Shown here piece after piece: positions 1-7,033 of a DNA stretch of 8,635 nt. The stretch lies in the NCBI GenBank assembly GCA_934725835.1, contig CAKVCR010000111.1, positions 1 to 8,635 of the forward strand, written 5' to 3'. Position numbers and translations under genes: made by a program. The notes beneath the pieces are model-generated. The model saw only the letters and a list, made by a program, of their open reading frames with translations, ran no database searches and was not told the DNA's origin. Every line of letters starts with the position of its first letter. Within the stretch, counting starts at the first letter, position 1. Source of the DNA: an uncultured Odoribacter sp. (GTDB taxonomy: Bacteria > Bacteroidota > Bacteroidia > Bacteroidales > Marinifilaceae).

Positions 1-72
1 GTGTCATAGCTCAGTCGGTAGAGCAAAGGACTGAAAATCCTTGTGTCCCTGGTTCGATTCCAGGTGATACCA
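1..72 (+). tRNA. tRNA-Phe (anticodon GAA), missing its first base
   Basis: This folds as a complete cloverleaf except that the first acceptor base lies just outside the window. The 5' acceptor strand GTGTCA pairs with the 3' strand TGATAC(C) if a G precedes the window. The anticodon stem is AAGGA/TCCTT around the loop CTGAAAA, which places the anticodon GAA (Phe) at 33-35. The T arm is CCTGG/CCAGG around TTCGATT. The discriminator base is A72, and the following bases are CAA, so the 3' CCA is not encoded and must be added by nucleotidyltransferase, as is usual in Bacteroidota. A strong terminator follows immediately. tRNA genes are common integration sites, but no copy of its 3' end was seen elsewhere in the window. 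Confidence 0.96.
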
Positions 73-73
73 C

Positions 74-104
74 AAAAAAGCAGTTACTAAGTAACTGCTT
101 TTTT
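74..104. terminator. Bidirectional intrinsic terminator between tRNA-Phe and the glycosyltransferase gene
   Basis: A perfect 14-bp inverted repeat (74-87 with 91-104) has a 3-base loop TAA. The GC-containing core GCAGTTAC/GTAACTGC is flanked by six A's on the left and six T's on the right, so a U-tract follows the hairpin on both strands. It can end the tRNA transcript on the + strand and the glycosyltransferase transcript on the - strand. The TAA stop of the - strand gene (105-103) uses bases of the repeat. Confidence 0.9.
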
Positions 105-831
105 ATTTCCTATATCTAAAGTATATTTTAGCTAACTGCATCGGCATTTTCAGTAAATGAGAAAAACGAATTTTACTGTCTCCCTGTTCCACCCATACAT
201 CCAAAGGTATCTCATGAATAATACTATTGTAATCATCATGGCTATTACGCAACCGAAGTAAGATTTCAATATCGAACAACCAATGTGACAAAAACGGTTC
301 AGCAAAAGCCTCCTGTATAATACCAGATGCAAAGACCTTGGCTCCGCATTGTGTATCATAAGCGTTTAAATGGAACATCAACGACACTATTCCGGCAAAT
401 ATCCGTCCGGTGAAGTGACGATAAAGCTTACGTTGTATCACTATCCCCATCCGCTCAATACGCGATCCCATGACCAGCACAGTCTGTTTCTCACGCATAA
501 AAATATCAATGAGCCGTTTTATTTCTTCTAAAGGCGTTGCCAAATCCGCATCAGCAAAAGCTACGGCATCATAAATATTCAGGCCTGCAACATAAAGCAT
601 CCCCCGACGCACAGCTTCTGCTTTCCCTTGATTATCCGGATAGCTTACCAAATTCATTCGCTCTGGCATAATCGCCACCAGACTTCTTAACGCAGCTTCG
701 CTATCATCCTTGCTTCCATCGTTTACAAAACACAAATCTATATCTGTCGTCTGATGAAGAAATGCTGTAAATTCAGCTTTCTTCAACCGTGCGGACTCAT
801 TATAACAAGGAATTACAATACAAGTTCTCAT
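103..831 (-). CDS. GT2-family glycosyltransferase, polyprenyl/dolichyl-phosphate sugar synthase-like
   Basis: This is a GT-A-fold, family 2 glycosyltransferase of 242 residues that most resembles dolichyl-phosphate beta-glucosyltransferase (ALG5/DPG synthase-like). Visible motifs are the nucleotide-binding start PCYNE (8-12), NDGS (37-40), NQGKAEAVRRG (67-77), the metal-binding DAD in DADLATP (94-100), GSR (122-124) and DTQCGAK (159-165). A WLFDIE-type segment follows, as in this subfamily. No transmembrane segment is apparent, so it probably works at the inner face of the membrane, moving a sugar from an NDP donor to a polyprenyl phosphate. The sugar cannot be read from sequence. I chose the ATG at 831, 13 nt behind the upstream stop. 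A TTG at 843 would add four residues before the typical MRTCIVIP start. It follows the GT-C/TPR gene closely and is probably co-transcribed with it as the likely donor supplier. Confidence 0.88.
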   Translation of the reverse strand: MRTCIVIPCYNESARLKKAEFTAFLHQTTDIDLCFVNDGSKDDSEAALRSLVAIMPERMNLVSYPDNQGKAEAVRRGMLYVAGLNIYDAVAFADADLATPLEEIKRLIDIFMREKQTVLVMGSRIERMGIVIQRKLYRHFTGRIFAGIVSLMFHLNAYDTQCGAKVFASGIIQEAFAEPFLSHWLFDIEILLRLRNSHDDYNSIIHEIPLDVWVEQGDSKIRFSHLLKMPMQLAKIYFRYRK

Positions 832-844
832 CGAAATAAGCAAC

Positions 845-3835
845 CTAATTCTTTTTCTGTTTCAATTTCAAAGCCTCAATATTGCCACTATCCACTTTTA
901 AAGCACCATCCAACATCAAATCTGCTTTCTCCGGATCATTTATACCTCGGTAATACAAACAACGCAATACATACAACTCTGAATCATCATTGATCTCACT
1001 CATTCTTGCAAGATATTCGCCGGCCTCCTTCATGTTTCCATCCTGCAATGCCATTCTACATTTCACTTTATAAATCGGATAATATGATGGCTGAGCCTTT
1101 ATCAACTGCTCTAAAATGGCATTCGCCTTAGAATACTCTTTCAGTCTTACCAGCATATCAGCCATTTTCACATAAGACGATGCTGCCTTGCCCACTTTGG
1201 CAGCATTTTCATACAATTGGTATGCTTTACCGAAATTACCGGTATCTCTGAAAATATCCCCTGCCAAGACGTGGGCTTTATCATATTTCGGACGGAAGGC
1301 CACCAAACGATTTAAGGCGATAATCGATTCCTGATAATTCTTTTGTTTGTAAAATACCAATGCACGTAAATACCAACCCTCAGCCGATAATTTGTTTTCT
1401 GCCAACATATTGTCTGCCGATTTTAGTGCTTTGGAATAATCTTTCAAATCAATATAAAGCAAAGCAGAAACATACAACGCCTCATTCAATCCAGGGTGTA
1501 GTAGCAAAGCTTTTTCCAAAGCAATCTTCGCTTTGTCCAAGTTCTCTTCCACATAATACAATTTTCCCATTCTTGACCACACCTCCTCATTATTCGGATA
1601 TTTCTCTAAATATTCCTCAAACTTTCTGATTGCCTCTGTATATTTATTCTCTTTTCCCAAATTAAATCCTTCCAAATCCACTTTGCTCTCACGCTTGGCA
1701 ACAAAAGACATAGGATACCCGTCAACTTCAGGAGCAAACAACGTTCCTCGCAAGGGGAACAACCCATTGCAAAGTTGTTCTTTTCCTATATATACATTGC
1801 CAAAAATTGCGTAATCCCAATCCTTACAATATTTTTCATAATAACGGCTATATGTCACCCGAATATTGGTATCTCTTCTAAAATAATATGCCAACTGATT
1901 AGATGCCTGAGTGACAATTACTGTCTTTTTGTCCTTGGGCAATTCCGGTAATACATTCGTTCTAAACCATTCAGCAGATTCTTTTAACGAGTTGAAATAA
2001 TAGTCCGTCTCATAATATCCGTAAGCTCCGCGCAAACCGCCTTTAAATTCATTGAAATAAACATATTCGTTCGGATGATTTCTTATCATGTGCAAAGCCG
2101 GCAAACTTAACAAGCCAAAAAATACAACCGATACTAATATCTTGCCATATCCTGACACCCAATGAACCATACCACTCCAGAAACGTCCGCTCAACACAGC
2201 CATAGGAGGAATCACAAACAATAAGTGACGGATACCGCCGTACAGATTGGAATTCTGGCAAATCACCCAAAAAACCGGAAATACAGCTGCAAAAAACAGA
2301 AAAAAGCTGATTAATGAAAACTCCTTTTTCCTAAGACATGCATACAAAAAGTATCCGAAGAAACCTATTAACAGTACAACAGGCATTCCTATGCAGATAT
2401 ACTTCGGAGCATACTGCCAGGGCAACATATTCGACATCATCTGTTCTCCGTCAAAAATAGTACGCAAACCGATACTGTAGTTTGTAAACTTCGTCAACGA
2501 ATAAACCACATTCCGCATAGGATTAGCCAAAGCAAACGGCCACAACGATATCCCAAGCAGATAACTGGCAATTATAACCAATATCACCAACTGCAGAATA
2601 TTACCGACCATCGCACCATGTTTCTTGAACTTATAAAATTCCCGTATTCCCCCGCTTCTGCCGATATAAAACAGCCCGGCATACATAAGAAGCATCGGAT
2701 AAAGAATCAATCCGCCGGAACGAGTACCCAATGCCAAAGCAATCCCCGCCACGAGTCCCAGGACATGACGCACCTTCACGGTCGGGAAATAATCAAACAG
2801 ACGCACTGTATAAAATAGGGATAAAACATACCCCACTGCAAAAGGCACGTCCTTCAGATTATTCATACTATGACCAAAAAAACGCGGAGTAAAAAACATC
2901 AACAGAATCGAAAACAATCCACATAATCCTCCTCCCCACCGAAGACCCAACAATCCGACTGCAAGTACACCGGTCGCACCAATCAACCCGCCAAAGAAAT
3001 GTCGCAATTCATAATAATTCTCCACATCAAACCAGCGACAGATAGCTGCAGTAACCACCTGTACTGCATTCCCGTACAAATGCAATGTCGTCTGCGGCTG
3101 ATTCAAAGCAGTCTTATCCCCTTTTGCAAAATAATCCAACACATACCCGGCATGTCTATGATCAACAAACTCGTCACCTGTCACCCCATAATCCTTGCTG
3201 ATATAAGGCATAAATATAAAGGTAAAACAAGCAAAAATTATCAACAACATACGAAACAGCATATCACGCTGCACCTTGTCGTCTTTTGAAAACAGACAAC
3301 GGAAAAAATTTCCTGAAAACAGATACTGTCCGGGTATTTTCCAAGTATAATTTCTCCATAACTGCCACTTATTCTCTCCCTCCCGATTGTTTTTATTGAC
3401 ATTACCCAGCAAACCTTCAAAACGCACCCCTCCAACCTTCTGCAAACTATACCCCACACTCTCCAAAGGATGCAGTCCTAAATCATCTCCTCCATACGCT
3501 TTCAAAAAAATTTCTCTCCGTCCTATCAATAAAGGCGAATTAATGATTTCACGATCAGCACACCACTGATTGCTAAATATACCTAAGTGCAATTTCCGCT
3601 TGCCCCCGGCCAGATAAGCTATCGTAGAGTCCGAAAGCACCCGGTTAACATATTGATGTCGAAACGCACTTATCTCACTTTCTGAAATACGCTCTTTATC
3701 TGCTAAAATGACTATGTCTTCCGAAACATCTGTCAAACATTTTATAAAATCAATTTGATTGAATTGTTTGCTCTCAGAACTACTCTCCAAATATACAATT
3801 CGCCATGTTTGTTCTTGTAGCTTATTTTCTTTCAT
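845..3835 (-). CDS. Multidomain membrane glycosyltransferase (GT-C/PMT-like) with C-terminal TPR domain
   Basis: This 996-residue protein has three parts. Residues 1-150 are soluble and look like a decayed GT-A domain (IVYLESSS, DIVILAD, LLIGRREIF) without a DxD; that reading is weak. Residues about 192-582 hold some 11-13 hydrophobic segments. The first extracytoplasmic loop carries GDE (220-222), and a later one carries NNLKD (325-329) before a helix, the arrangement of acidic residues seen in PMT_2/ArnT-like GT-C enzymes. IRHLLFVIPP (535-544) is also typical. After a linker with GAYGYYETDYYFNSLKES (603-620) come about eight tetratricopeptide repeats (722 to the end). GT-C enzymes use lipid-linked sugars on the far side of the membrane, which fits the neighbouring lipid-P-sugar synthase. 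The TPRs probably face the periplasm and bind a partner or acceptor protein. The acceptor is unknown. The ATG at 3835 has no clear ribosome binding site. Confidence 0.82.
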   Translation of the reverse strand: MKENKLQEQTWRIVYLESSSESKQFNQIDFIKCLTDVSEDIVILADKERISESEISAFRHQYVNRVLSDSTIAYLAGGKRKLHLGIFSNQWCADREIINSPLLIGRREIFLKAYGGDDLGLHPLESVGYSLQKVGGVRFEGLLGNVNKNNREGENKWQLWRNYTWKIPGQYLFSGNFFRCLFSKDDKVQRDMLFRMLLIIFACFTFIFMPYISKDYGVTGDEFVDHRHAGYVLDYFAKGDKTALNQPQTTLHLYGNAVQVVTAAICRWFDVENYYELRHFFGGLIGATGVLAVGLLGLRWGGGLCGLFSILLMFFTPRFFGHSMNNLKDVPFAVGYVLSLFYTVRLFDYFPTVKVRHVLGLVAGIALALGTRSGGLILYPMLLMYAGLFYIGRSGGIREFYKFKKHGAMVGNILQLVILVIIASYLLGISLWPFALANPMRNVVYSLTKFTNYSIGLRTIFDGEQMMSNMLPWQYAPKYICIGMPVVLLIGFFGYFLYACLRKKEFSLISFFLFFAAVFPVFWVICQNSNLYGGIRHLLFVIPPMAVLSGRFWSGMVHWVSGYGKILVSVVFFGLLSLPALHMIRNHPNEYVYFNEFKGGLRGAYGYYETDYYFNSLKESAEWFRTNVLPELPKDKKTVIVTQASNQLAYYFRRDTNIRVTYSRYYEKYCKDWDYAIFGNVYIGKEQLCNGLFPLRGTLFAPEVDGYPMSFVAKRESKVDLEGFNLGKENKYTEAIRKFEEYLEKYPNNEEVWSRMGKLYYVEENLDKAKIALEKALLLHPGLNEALYVSALLYIDLKDYSKALKSADNMLAENKLSAEGWYLRALVFYKQKNYQESIIALNRLVAFRPKYDKAHVLAGDIFRDTGNFGKAYQLYENAAKVGKAASSYVKMADMLVRLKEYSKANAILEQLIKAQPSYYPIYKVKCRMALQDGNMKEAGEYLARMSEINDDSELYVLRCLYYRGINDPEKADLMLDGALKVDSGNIEALKLKQKKN

Positions 3836-3970
3836 AAATTAACGATTAATCTACTAAATACAAAATAACTACAAATTAATCAAACAAACAATATTCTTTC
3901 AAAAAACATTAATATAAAAAATTATACTTACATTTGTAGAGGAAAGAATCATATTCTATAATACAGGGCT
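3836..3970. other. AT-rich divergent intergenic region between the GT-C/TPR gene and fic
   Basis: This 135-bp spacer is the longest gene-free stretch in the window and must hold the start signals for both divergent genes. For fic there is a good -7 box at 3929-3936. For the - strand gene I found only imperfect variants (for example TTATTTTG read on the - strand) and no confident promoter. An 8-bp inverted repeat, ATTCTTTC (3893-3900) with GAAAGAAT (3942-3949), brackets the fic -7 box. ATATTCT also occurs twice, at 3891 and 3951. No hairpin terminator, RNA gene or small ORF was seen. Confidence 0.6.
3929..3936 (+). promoter_or_regulatory. Candidate Bacteroidota -7 promoter box for fic
   Basis: TACATTTG matches TAnnTTTG exactly. 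It would place the transcript start near 3941-3943 and leave a leader of about 28 nt before the ATG at 3971. No good TTTG -33 element lies at the expected distance, so the call rests on the -7 match and position. Confidence 0.5.
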
Positions 3971-4546
3971 ATGAGCAGATACGTTACAAACCAAGAAGAG
4001 AATCAGCAATTGCCGAATTTGCAAGGAATTACAGACAAGTCGCTACTGGCTGAAGCAGAATTTGAAGGCTTTCTGATGGCTGAAATTCTCTTTACCGAAC
4101 AACTGACAACCACCACACGGTTTGACTGTAAATACATACGTTCCATTCACAAAACAGCCCTGAAAGAGCTCTATTCCTTTGCCGGCAATTATCGTACCGT
4201 CAACATGTCAAAAGGAGGCTTCCTTTTCCCCTCATCCCTGTTTATTCCTCAGAACATGCAGACATTTGAAAATGAAGTTTTATCGCAACTGCCGGATATA
4301 TATTCCAGCAAGGAAGAGCTGATACACGATGTGGCGGTAGTCCACGGCGAATTGCTATTCATACATCCCTTTCGCGAAGGCAACGGACGCACCGCCCGTA
4401 TTCTTGCCAACTTGATGGTACGCAAACAAGGATATGAAGGACTACGCTTTGAAAGAATCGATTTCAAGGAATATGTTATCGCTGTACAGCATGTAAGTGA
4501 AAAGAACTACAAACCGATGGAGAGAATCATCAGCTCCATTTTTTGA
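3971..4546 (+). CDS. Fic-domain protein AMP-transferase, probable toxin
   Basis: This is a 191-residue Fic/DOC-family protein. The catalytic loop HPFREGNGRTAR (132-143) matches HxFx(D/E)GNGRxxR in full, with the catalytic His132, the metal-binding Glu136 and the phosphate-binding GNGR. Fic enzymes transfer AMP from ATP to a Ser, Thr or Tyr of target proteins, so the protein should be active. The upstream part has the usual layout: GITDKSLLAEAEFEGFLMAE (19-38) resembles the first helix of VbhT-like class I Fic toxins, and FAGNYRTVNMSKGG (70-83) covers the conserved G-x-YR and flap region. There is no DNA-binding or other extra domain. I see no internal SxxxE(G/N) inhibitory helix: position -4 to the EG at 32-33 is Glu. 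Inhibition must therefore come from elsewhere, and the convergent gene at 4530-4703 is the obvious candidate. The target is unknown. Confidence 0.93.
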   Translation: MSRYVTNQEENQQLPNLQGITDKSLLAEAEFEGFLMAEILFTEQLTTTTRFDCKYIRSIHKTALKELYSFAGNYRTVNMSKGGFLFPSSLFIPQNMQTFENEVLSQLPDIYSSKEELIHDVAVVHGELLFIHPFREGNGRTARILANLMVRKQGYEGLRFERIDFKEYVIAVQHVSEKNYKPMERIISSIF

Positions 4547-4703
4547 GTTTTTCATTCACTTTGGCATAAATGGCCTGTACCCGTGTTTCCGGAATATTTA
4601 TCCCTTCTATACGAAAAGAAGCAATCAATGATTCGAGGATTAATCTGCGTTCCGTGGGAGGAAGCGATGTAGTCAAAGCGATATTTTTCTGTACCTTTTT
4701 CAT
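4530..4703 (-). CDS. Small VbhA-like antitoxin of the Fic toxin
   Basis: This 57-residue protein contains SFRIEG at 29-34, an exact match to the Fic inhibitory signature (S/T)xxxE(G/N). In known systems the Glu of this helix pairs with the second Arg of the Fic loop and blocks productive ATP binding. The motif sits in a predicted helix (LILESLIASFRIEG), and a second helix (ETRVQAIYAKVNEKLKKW) follows, the size and layout of VbhA-type antitoxins. It is encoded opposite fic and overlaps its 3' end by 17 bp, unlike the usual antitoxin-first operon. I chose the ATG at 4703. A TTG at 4751 would add 16 unlike residues, and an ATT 9 nt upstream of the ATG lies better relative to a GGAGG at 4724-4728. 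It lies 63 bp behind tsaE on the same strand. The motif and adjacency are seen; the antitoxin role is inferred. Confidence 0.72.
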   Translation of the reverse strand: MKKVQKNIALTTSLPPTERRLILESLIASFRIEGINIPETRVQAIYAKVNEKLKKWS

Positions 4704-4707
4704 AATA

Positions 4708-4715
4708 CAAATATA
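4708..4715 (-). promoter_or_regulatory. Candidate -7 promoter box for the antitoxin gene
   Basis: Read on the - strand, TATATTTG matches TAnnTTTG exactly and ends only 4 nt before the ATG at 4703. Transcription from here would start at or next to the start codon and give a leaderless mRNA. A TTTTTG lies 23 nt upstream, a longer gap than the usual spacing of about 19-20. The alternative is read-through from mrp-tsaE. Confidence 0.4.
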
Positions 4716-4766
4716 GTGATTTTCCTCCGATTTATCAGCAAAAACGACCAACTTTTTTCGTCAAAT

Positions 4767-5183
4767 TTATAGATCTACTCTCAATATACGACTTCCATCC
4801 GGATTCTCCGAAAAAGTACAATTTACAATATCTTCCGGCAACAATTCATCTATTTTTTCAGGCCACTCGATAAAACAACGACACCCCCCATAAAAATATT
4901 CTTCATACCCGAAGTCCATCGCTTCTTCTATTGAATTAACCCGATAAAAATCAAAATGATAAAGGGAATCCCCGTCGCCTGTCACATATTCATTGACAAT
5001 TGCAAAAGTCGGGGAACTCACATCATCTTCAACGCCCAAGCAGCGACAGACCGCTTTGACAAATGTCGTCTTGCCTACCCCCATAGGGCCATATAATGCA
5101 AAAATCTTACGATTGCCGACATACGCTAAAAAACGGTCTGCCACTTCATTGAGCTCTTCTAAAGAGCGAATACTCCACTCCAT
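4767..5183 (-). CDS. tsaE: tRNA threonylcarbamoyladenosine biosynthesis ATPase TsaE
   Basis: TsaE (YjeE) is the small ATPase that works with TsaB and TsaD in the cytoplasm to place the t6A modification at position 37 of ANN-decoding tRNAs. The protein is 138 residues, close to the family's usual length. It shows the Walker A motif GPMGVGKTT (32-40), the family motif SSPTF (56-60), HFDFYR (76-81) and the Walker-B-like EWPEK (106-110). The start is the ATG at 5183, 3 nt after the mrp stop, so the two genes should be transcribed together and translation is probably coupled. No terminator is evident after its stop, so transcripts could run on into the antitoxin gene and antisense to fic. Confidence 0.95.
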   Translation of the reverse strand: MEWSIRSLEELNEVADRFLAYVGNRKIFALYGPMGVGKTTFVKAVCRCLGVEDDVSSPTFAIVNEYVTGDGDSLYHFDFYRVNSIEEAMDFGYEEYFYGGCRCFIEWPEKIDELLPEDIVNCTFSENPDGSRILRVDL

Positions 5184-5186
5184 ATA

Positions 5187-6260
5187 TTATTTCTTGGTTA
5201 TTCTTACTCGTTTTGCCTGTTCTTGATTTTCTTCAACTGCTTTCACCACCTTTTCCGCCAAATCGGCAAAAGCAGCACCGGTTATGCTCTCCGGATTCAA
5301 AGCTACCGGTTTACCGGCATCTCCACCATCGCAGATACTCTGCACCACCGGAATCTGTCCCAGCAAAGGAAGTCCTTTTTCTTCTGCTAATTTTTTCGCT
5401 CCCTCCTTTCCAAAGATATAGTATTTGTTTTCCGGCAATTCAGCAGGCGTAAACCAAGCCATATTCTCCACCAACCCCAGCACCGGCACATTGATACCCG
5501 GAGATTCAAACATATTGATTCCCTTGATAGCATCAGCCAATGCCACCTGCTGCGGAGTGCTCACTACAATGGCTCCTGTCAATGCCACAGTCTGCACCAA
5601 TGTCAAATGGATATCGCTTGTTCCCGGCGGCAGGTCTATCAGCATATAATCCAATTCATCCCAAAATCCCTGTTCCACCATCTGTTTCAATGCATTGGAA
5701 GCCATCGGACCTCTCCATACTGTTGCCGAAGCCGGGTCAACGAAAAACCCAATTGAAAGAATCTTCACTCCATACTTCTCTATGGGGACTATCAAATCCT
5801 GATTCCCCACCTTTTCCAGATACGGCCGAGCATCTTCGCATCCAAACATTTTCGGGACAGACGGTCCAAAAATATCAGCATCCACCAATCCCACCTTATA
5901 CCCCTGCATAGCCAAAGCAACAGCCAGATTGGCAGCAACGGTTGACTTGCCGACACCTCCTTTGCCTGAAGAAACGGCTATAATATTCTTCACTTTCTCC
6001 AATGAAAGCGGACGCTCCAAATCGTGCACGAAAATTGTCTCGATTTCCACCTCTTTATAATCCTCAAGTATAGCACGGCATTTCTTTGTAATAGTACTTA
6101 CAAAAGGATCCTTTGAATCCTGGAATACAAGGCGAAACATCACCTTGTCGCCCTCTATGCGGACATGTTGCACCATATCCAGCTCAACGACATTCTTGGA
6201 AGTACCGGGATATTTCACCTCTTTAAGAGCCTCCCTGATTTCCTTCACTTTATCTTGCAT
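5187..6260 (-). CDS. mrp: Mrp/ApbC-family P-loop ATPase, Fe-S cluster carrier homologue
   Basis: This is a Mrp/NBP35 family ATPase of 357 residues. Residues 1-85 form a MIP18/DUF59-type domain (VKYPGTSKNVVELDMVQ). The ATPase has the deviant Walker A SSGKGGVGKST (97-107), LVDADIFGPS (125-134), WRGPMASNA (182-190) and DYMLIDLPPGTSD (204-216). Homologues carry and deliver Fe-S clusters. The C-terminal CxxC that normally follows ENM and ligates the bridging cluster is absent: here ENMAWFTPAELPENKYY (265-281) stands in its place. Cysteines remain only at 61, 141 and 310. Either the cluster is held differently or the role differs, so Fe-S transfer is not certain. ATG codons at 6263 and 6260 are both possible. 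A TTG at 6290 is rejected because it lies in the -7 promoter box. First gene of the mrp-tsaE unit. Confidence 0.9.
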   Translation of the reverse strand: MQDKVKEIREALKEVKYPGTSKNVVELDMVQHVRIEGDKVMFRLVFQDSKDPFVSTITKKCRAILEDYKEVEIETIFVHDLERPLSLEKVKNIIAVSSGKGGVGKSTVAANLAVALAMQGYKVGLVDADIFGPSVPKMFGCEDARPYLEKVGNQDLIVPIEKYGVKILSIGFFVDPASATVWRGPMASNALKQMVEQGFWDELDYMLIDLPPGTSDIHLTLVQTVALTGAIVVSTPQQVALADAIKGINMFESPGINVPVLGLVENMAWFTPAELPENKYYIFGKEGAKKLAEEKGLPLLGQIPVVQSICDGGDAGKPVALNPESITGAAFADLAEKVVKAVEENQEQAKRVRITKK

Positions 6261-6287
6261 CATAATATCTGTATTTTTATCGTAGCA

Positions 6288-6295
6288 CAAAGTTA
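6288..6295 (-). promoter_or_regulatory. Candidate -7 promoter box for mrp-tsaE
   Basis: TAACTTTG on the - strand matches TAnnTTTG. It predicts a start near 6281-6284 and a leader of about 20 nt before the ATG pair at 6263/6260. It lies between the peptidase stop and mrp. No clear TTTG -33 element was seen. Confidence 0.5.
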
Positions 6296-6313
6296 CTATT
6301 TCCTTTCTTGATT

Positions 6314-7021
6314 TTATACTCTCGTATTATAATTTTTCAGTCTTGTGCGCAAATGAACATATCCGGGACATACCTTTTCCACCAGTTTCCAAAAATCTTC
6401 CGAATGGTTTTTCTCCACAGTGTGACACAATTCATGCAGTATCACATAATCGATAATCTCGTCCGGCAGTTTCATCAGCTTTACATTCAGGCTGATATTA
6501 TTTTCAACCGAACAGCTGCCCCAATTCGACACATTATCCCGGAACGTCAGACGTCCATAATTAAATCCAAATTTCACAGCATAATATTTCACTCTGGGCG
6601 GCAAATACTGTTTTGCTTCCATTCTGTAAACCTCTACCAGAAACTGCTGTACAATCTTCTCAATACGGCTGAATTCCACCCTTCCGGGCACGAACAACGT
6701 TATGACGTTTCCCTCCAATTTATAGGATGGATGAGGCTGTTCGGTCTGCGCTATTTTCAATACGTGCAATTTGGTCGTGATTTCTGCTCCCGGCTGAAGA
6801 TTCATTCCGGTATCTTTTTCATATACAGCCATATCTTTACGGCTCTGCTCTATCCATTCCTTGTTCTCCTCGACAAATTTCCGCACCTGAGCCTCACTCA
6901 CACCAAATGGCACGCTTACCCACACCCCTCTCCCCGGCGCCATACGAAGACGCAGATATTTGATATTTGCACTCCGCCTCACTTTTATTTTTCCAATGCC
7001 CGGAATCTCGATATACTCCAT
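6314..7021 (-). CDS. YgjP-like (DUF45) zinc metallopeptidase
   Basis: This 235-residue protein belongs to the YgjP/DUF45 group of M48-like zincins. ILHELCH (194-200) carries the HExxH zinc site with the catalytic Glu197. His206 in NHSEDFW (205-211) is the expected third ligand. The family's WGSC (167-170), with preceding RDNVSNWGSC, is intact. The N-terminal part (VRRSANIKYLRLRMAPGRGVWVSVP) is the usual strand-rich domain. There is no signal peptide or membrane segment, so it should be cytoplasmic. Neighbouring family members are often found by restriction or DNA-repair genes, but none is seen here and the substrate is unknown. I chose the ATG at 7021. An in-frame ATG at 7054 lies inside a hairpin and would add a residue stretch unlike the family. 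The gene starts 12 nt after a terminator-like hairpin. Confidence 0.87.
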   Translation of the reverse strand: MEYIEIPGIGKIKVRRSANIKYLRLRMAPGRGVWVSVPFGVSEAQVRKFVEENKEWIEQSRKDMAVYEKDTGMNLQPGAEITTKLHVLKIAQTEQPHPSYKLEGNVITLFVPGRVEFSRIEKIVQQFLVEVYRMEAKQYLPPRVKYYAVKFGFNYGRLTFRDNVSNWGSCSVENNISLNVKLMKLPDEIIDYVILHELCHTVEKNHSEDFWKLVEKVCPGYVHLRTRLKNYNTRV

Positions 7022-7033
7022 ATAGGTAAGCCT

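Noticed and set aside
1..104. tRNA-Phe as the attachment site of an integrated element
   Set aside because: No integrase gene and no direct repeat of the tRNA 3' end were seen in the window, and the neighbouring genes do not look mobile.
4067..4069. EG at Fic residues 32-33 as an internal inhibitory motif
   Set aside because: The motif needs Ser or Thr four residues before the Glu. Here that position is Glu28, and the segment fits the ordinary first helix of class I Fic proteins.
4746..4769. Terminator between tsaE and the antitoxin gene
   Set aside because: The A-run and T-run look suggestive, but they do not form a stable stem: the inner bases mismatch and there is no GC core.
5540..5911. 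A 123-codon open frame on the + strand
   Set aside because: It is antisense to mrp, Pro/Ser-rich and without any domain.
6261..6290. Upstream TTG start for mrp at 6290
   Set aside because: The codon lies within the TAACTTTG promoter box, so it would not be in the transcript.
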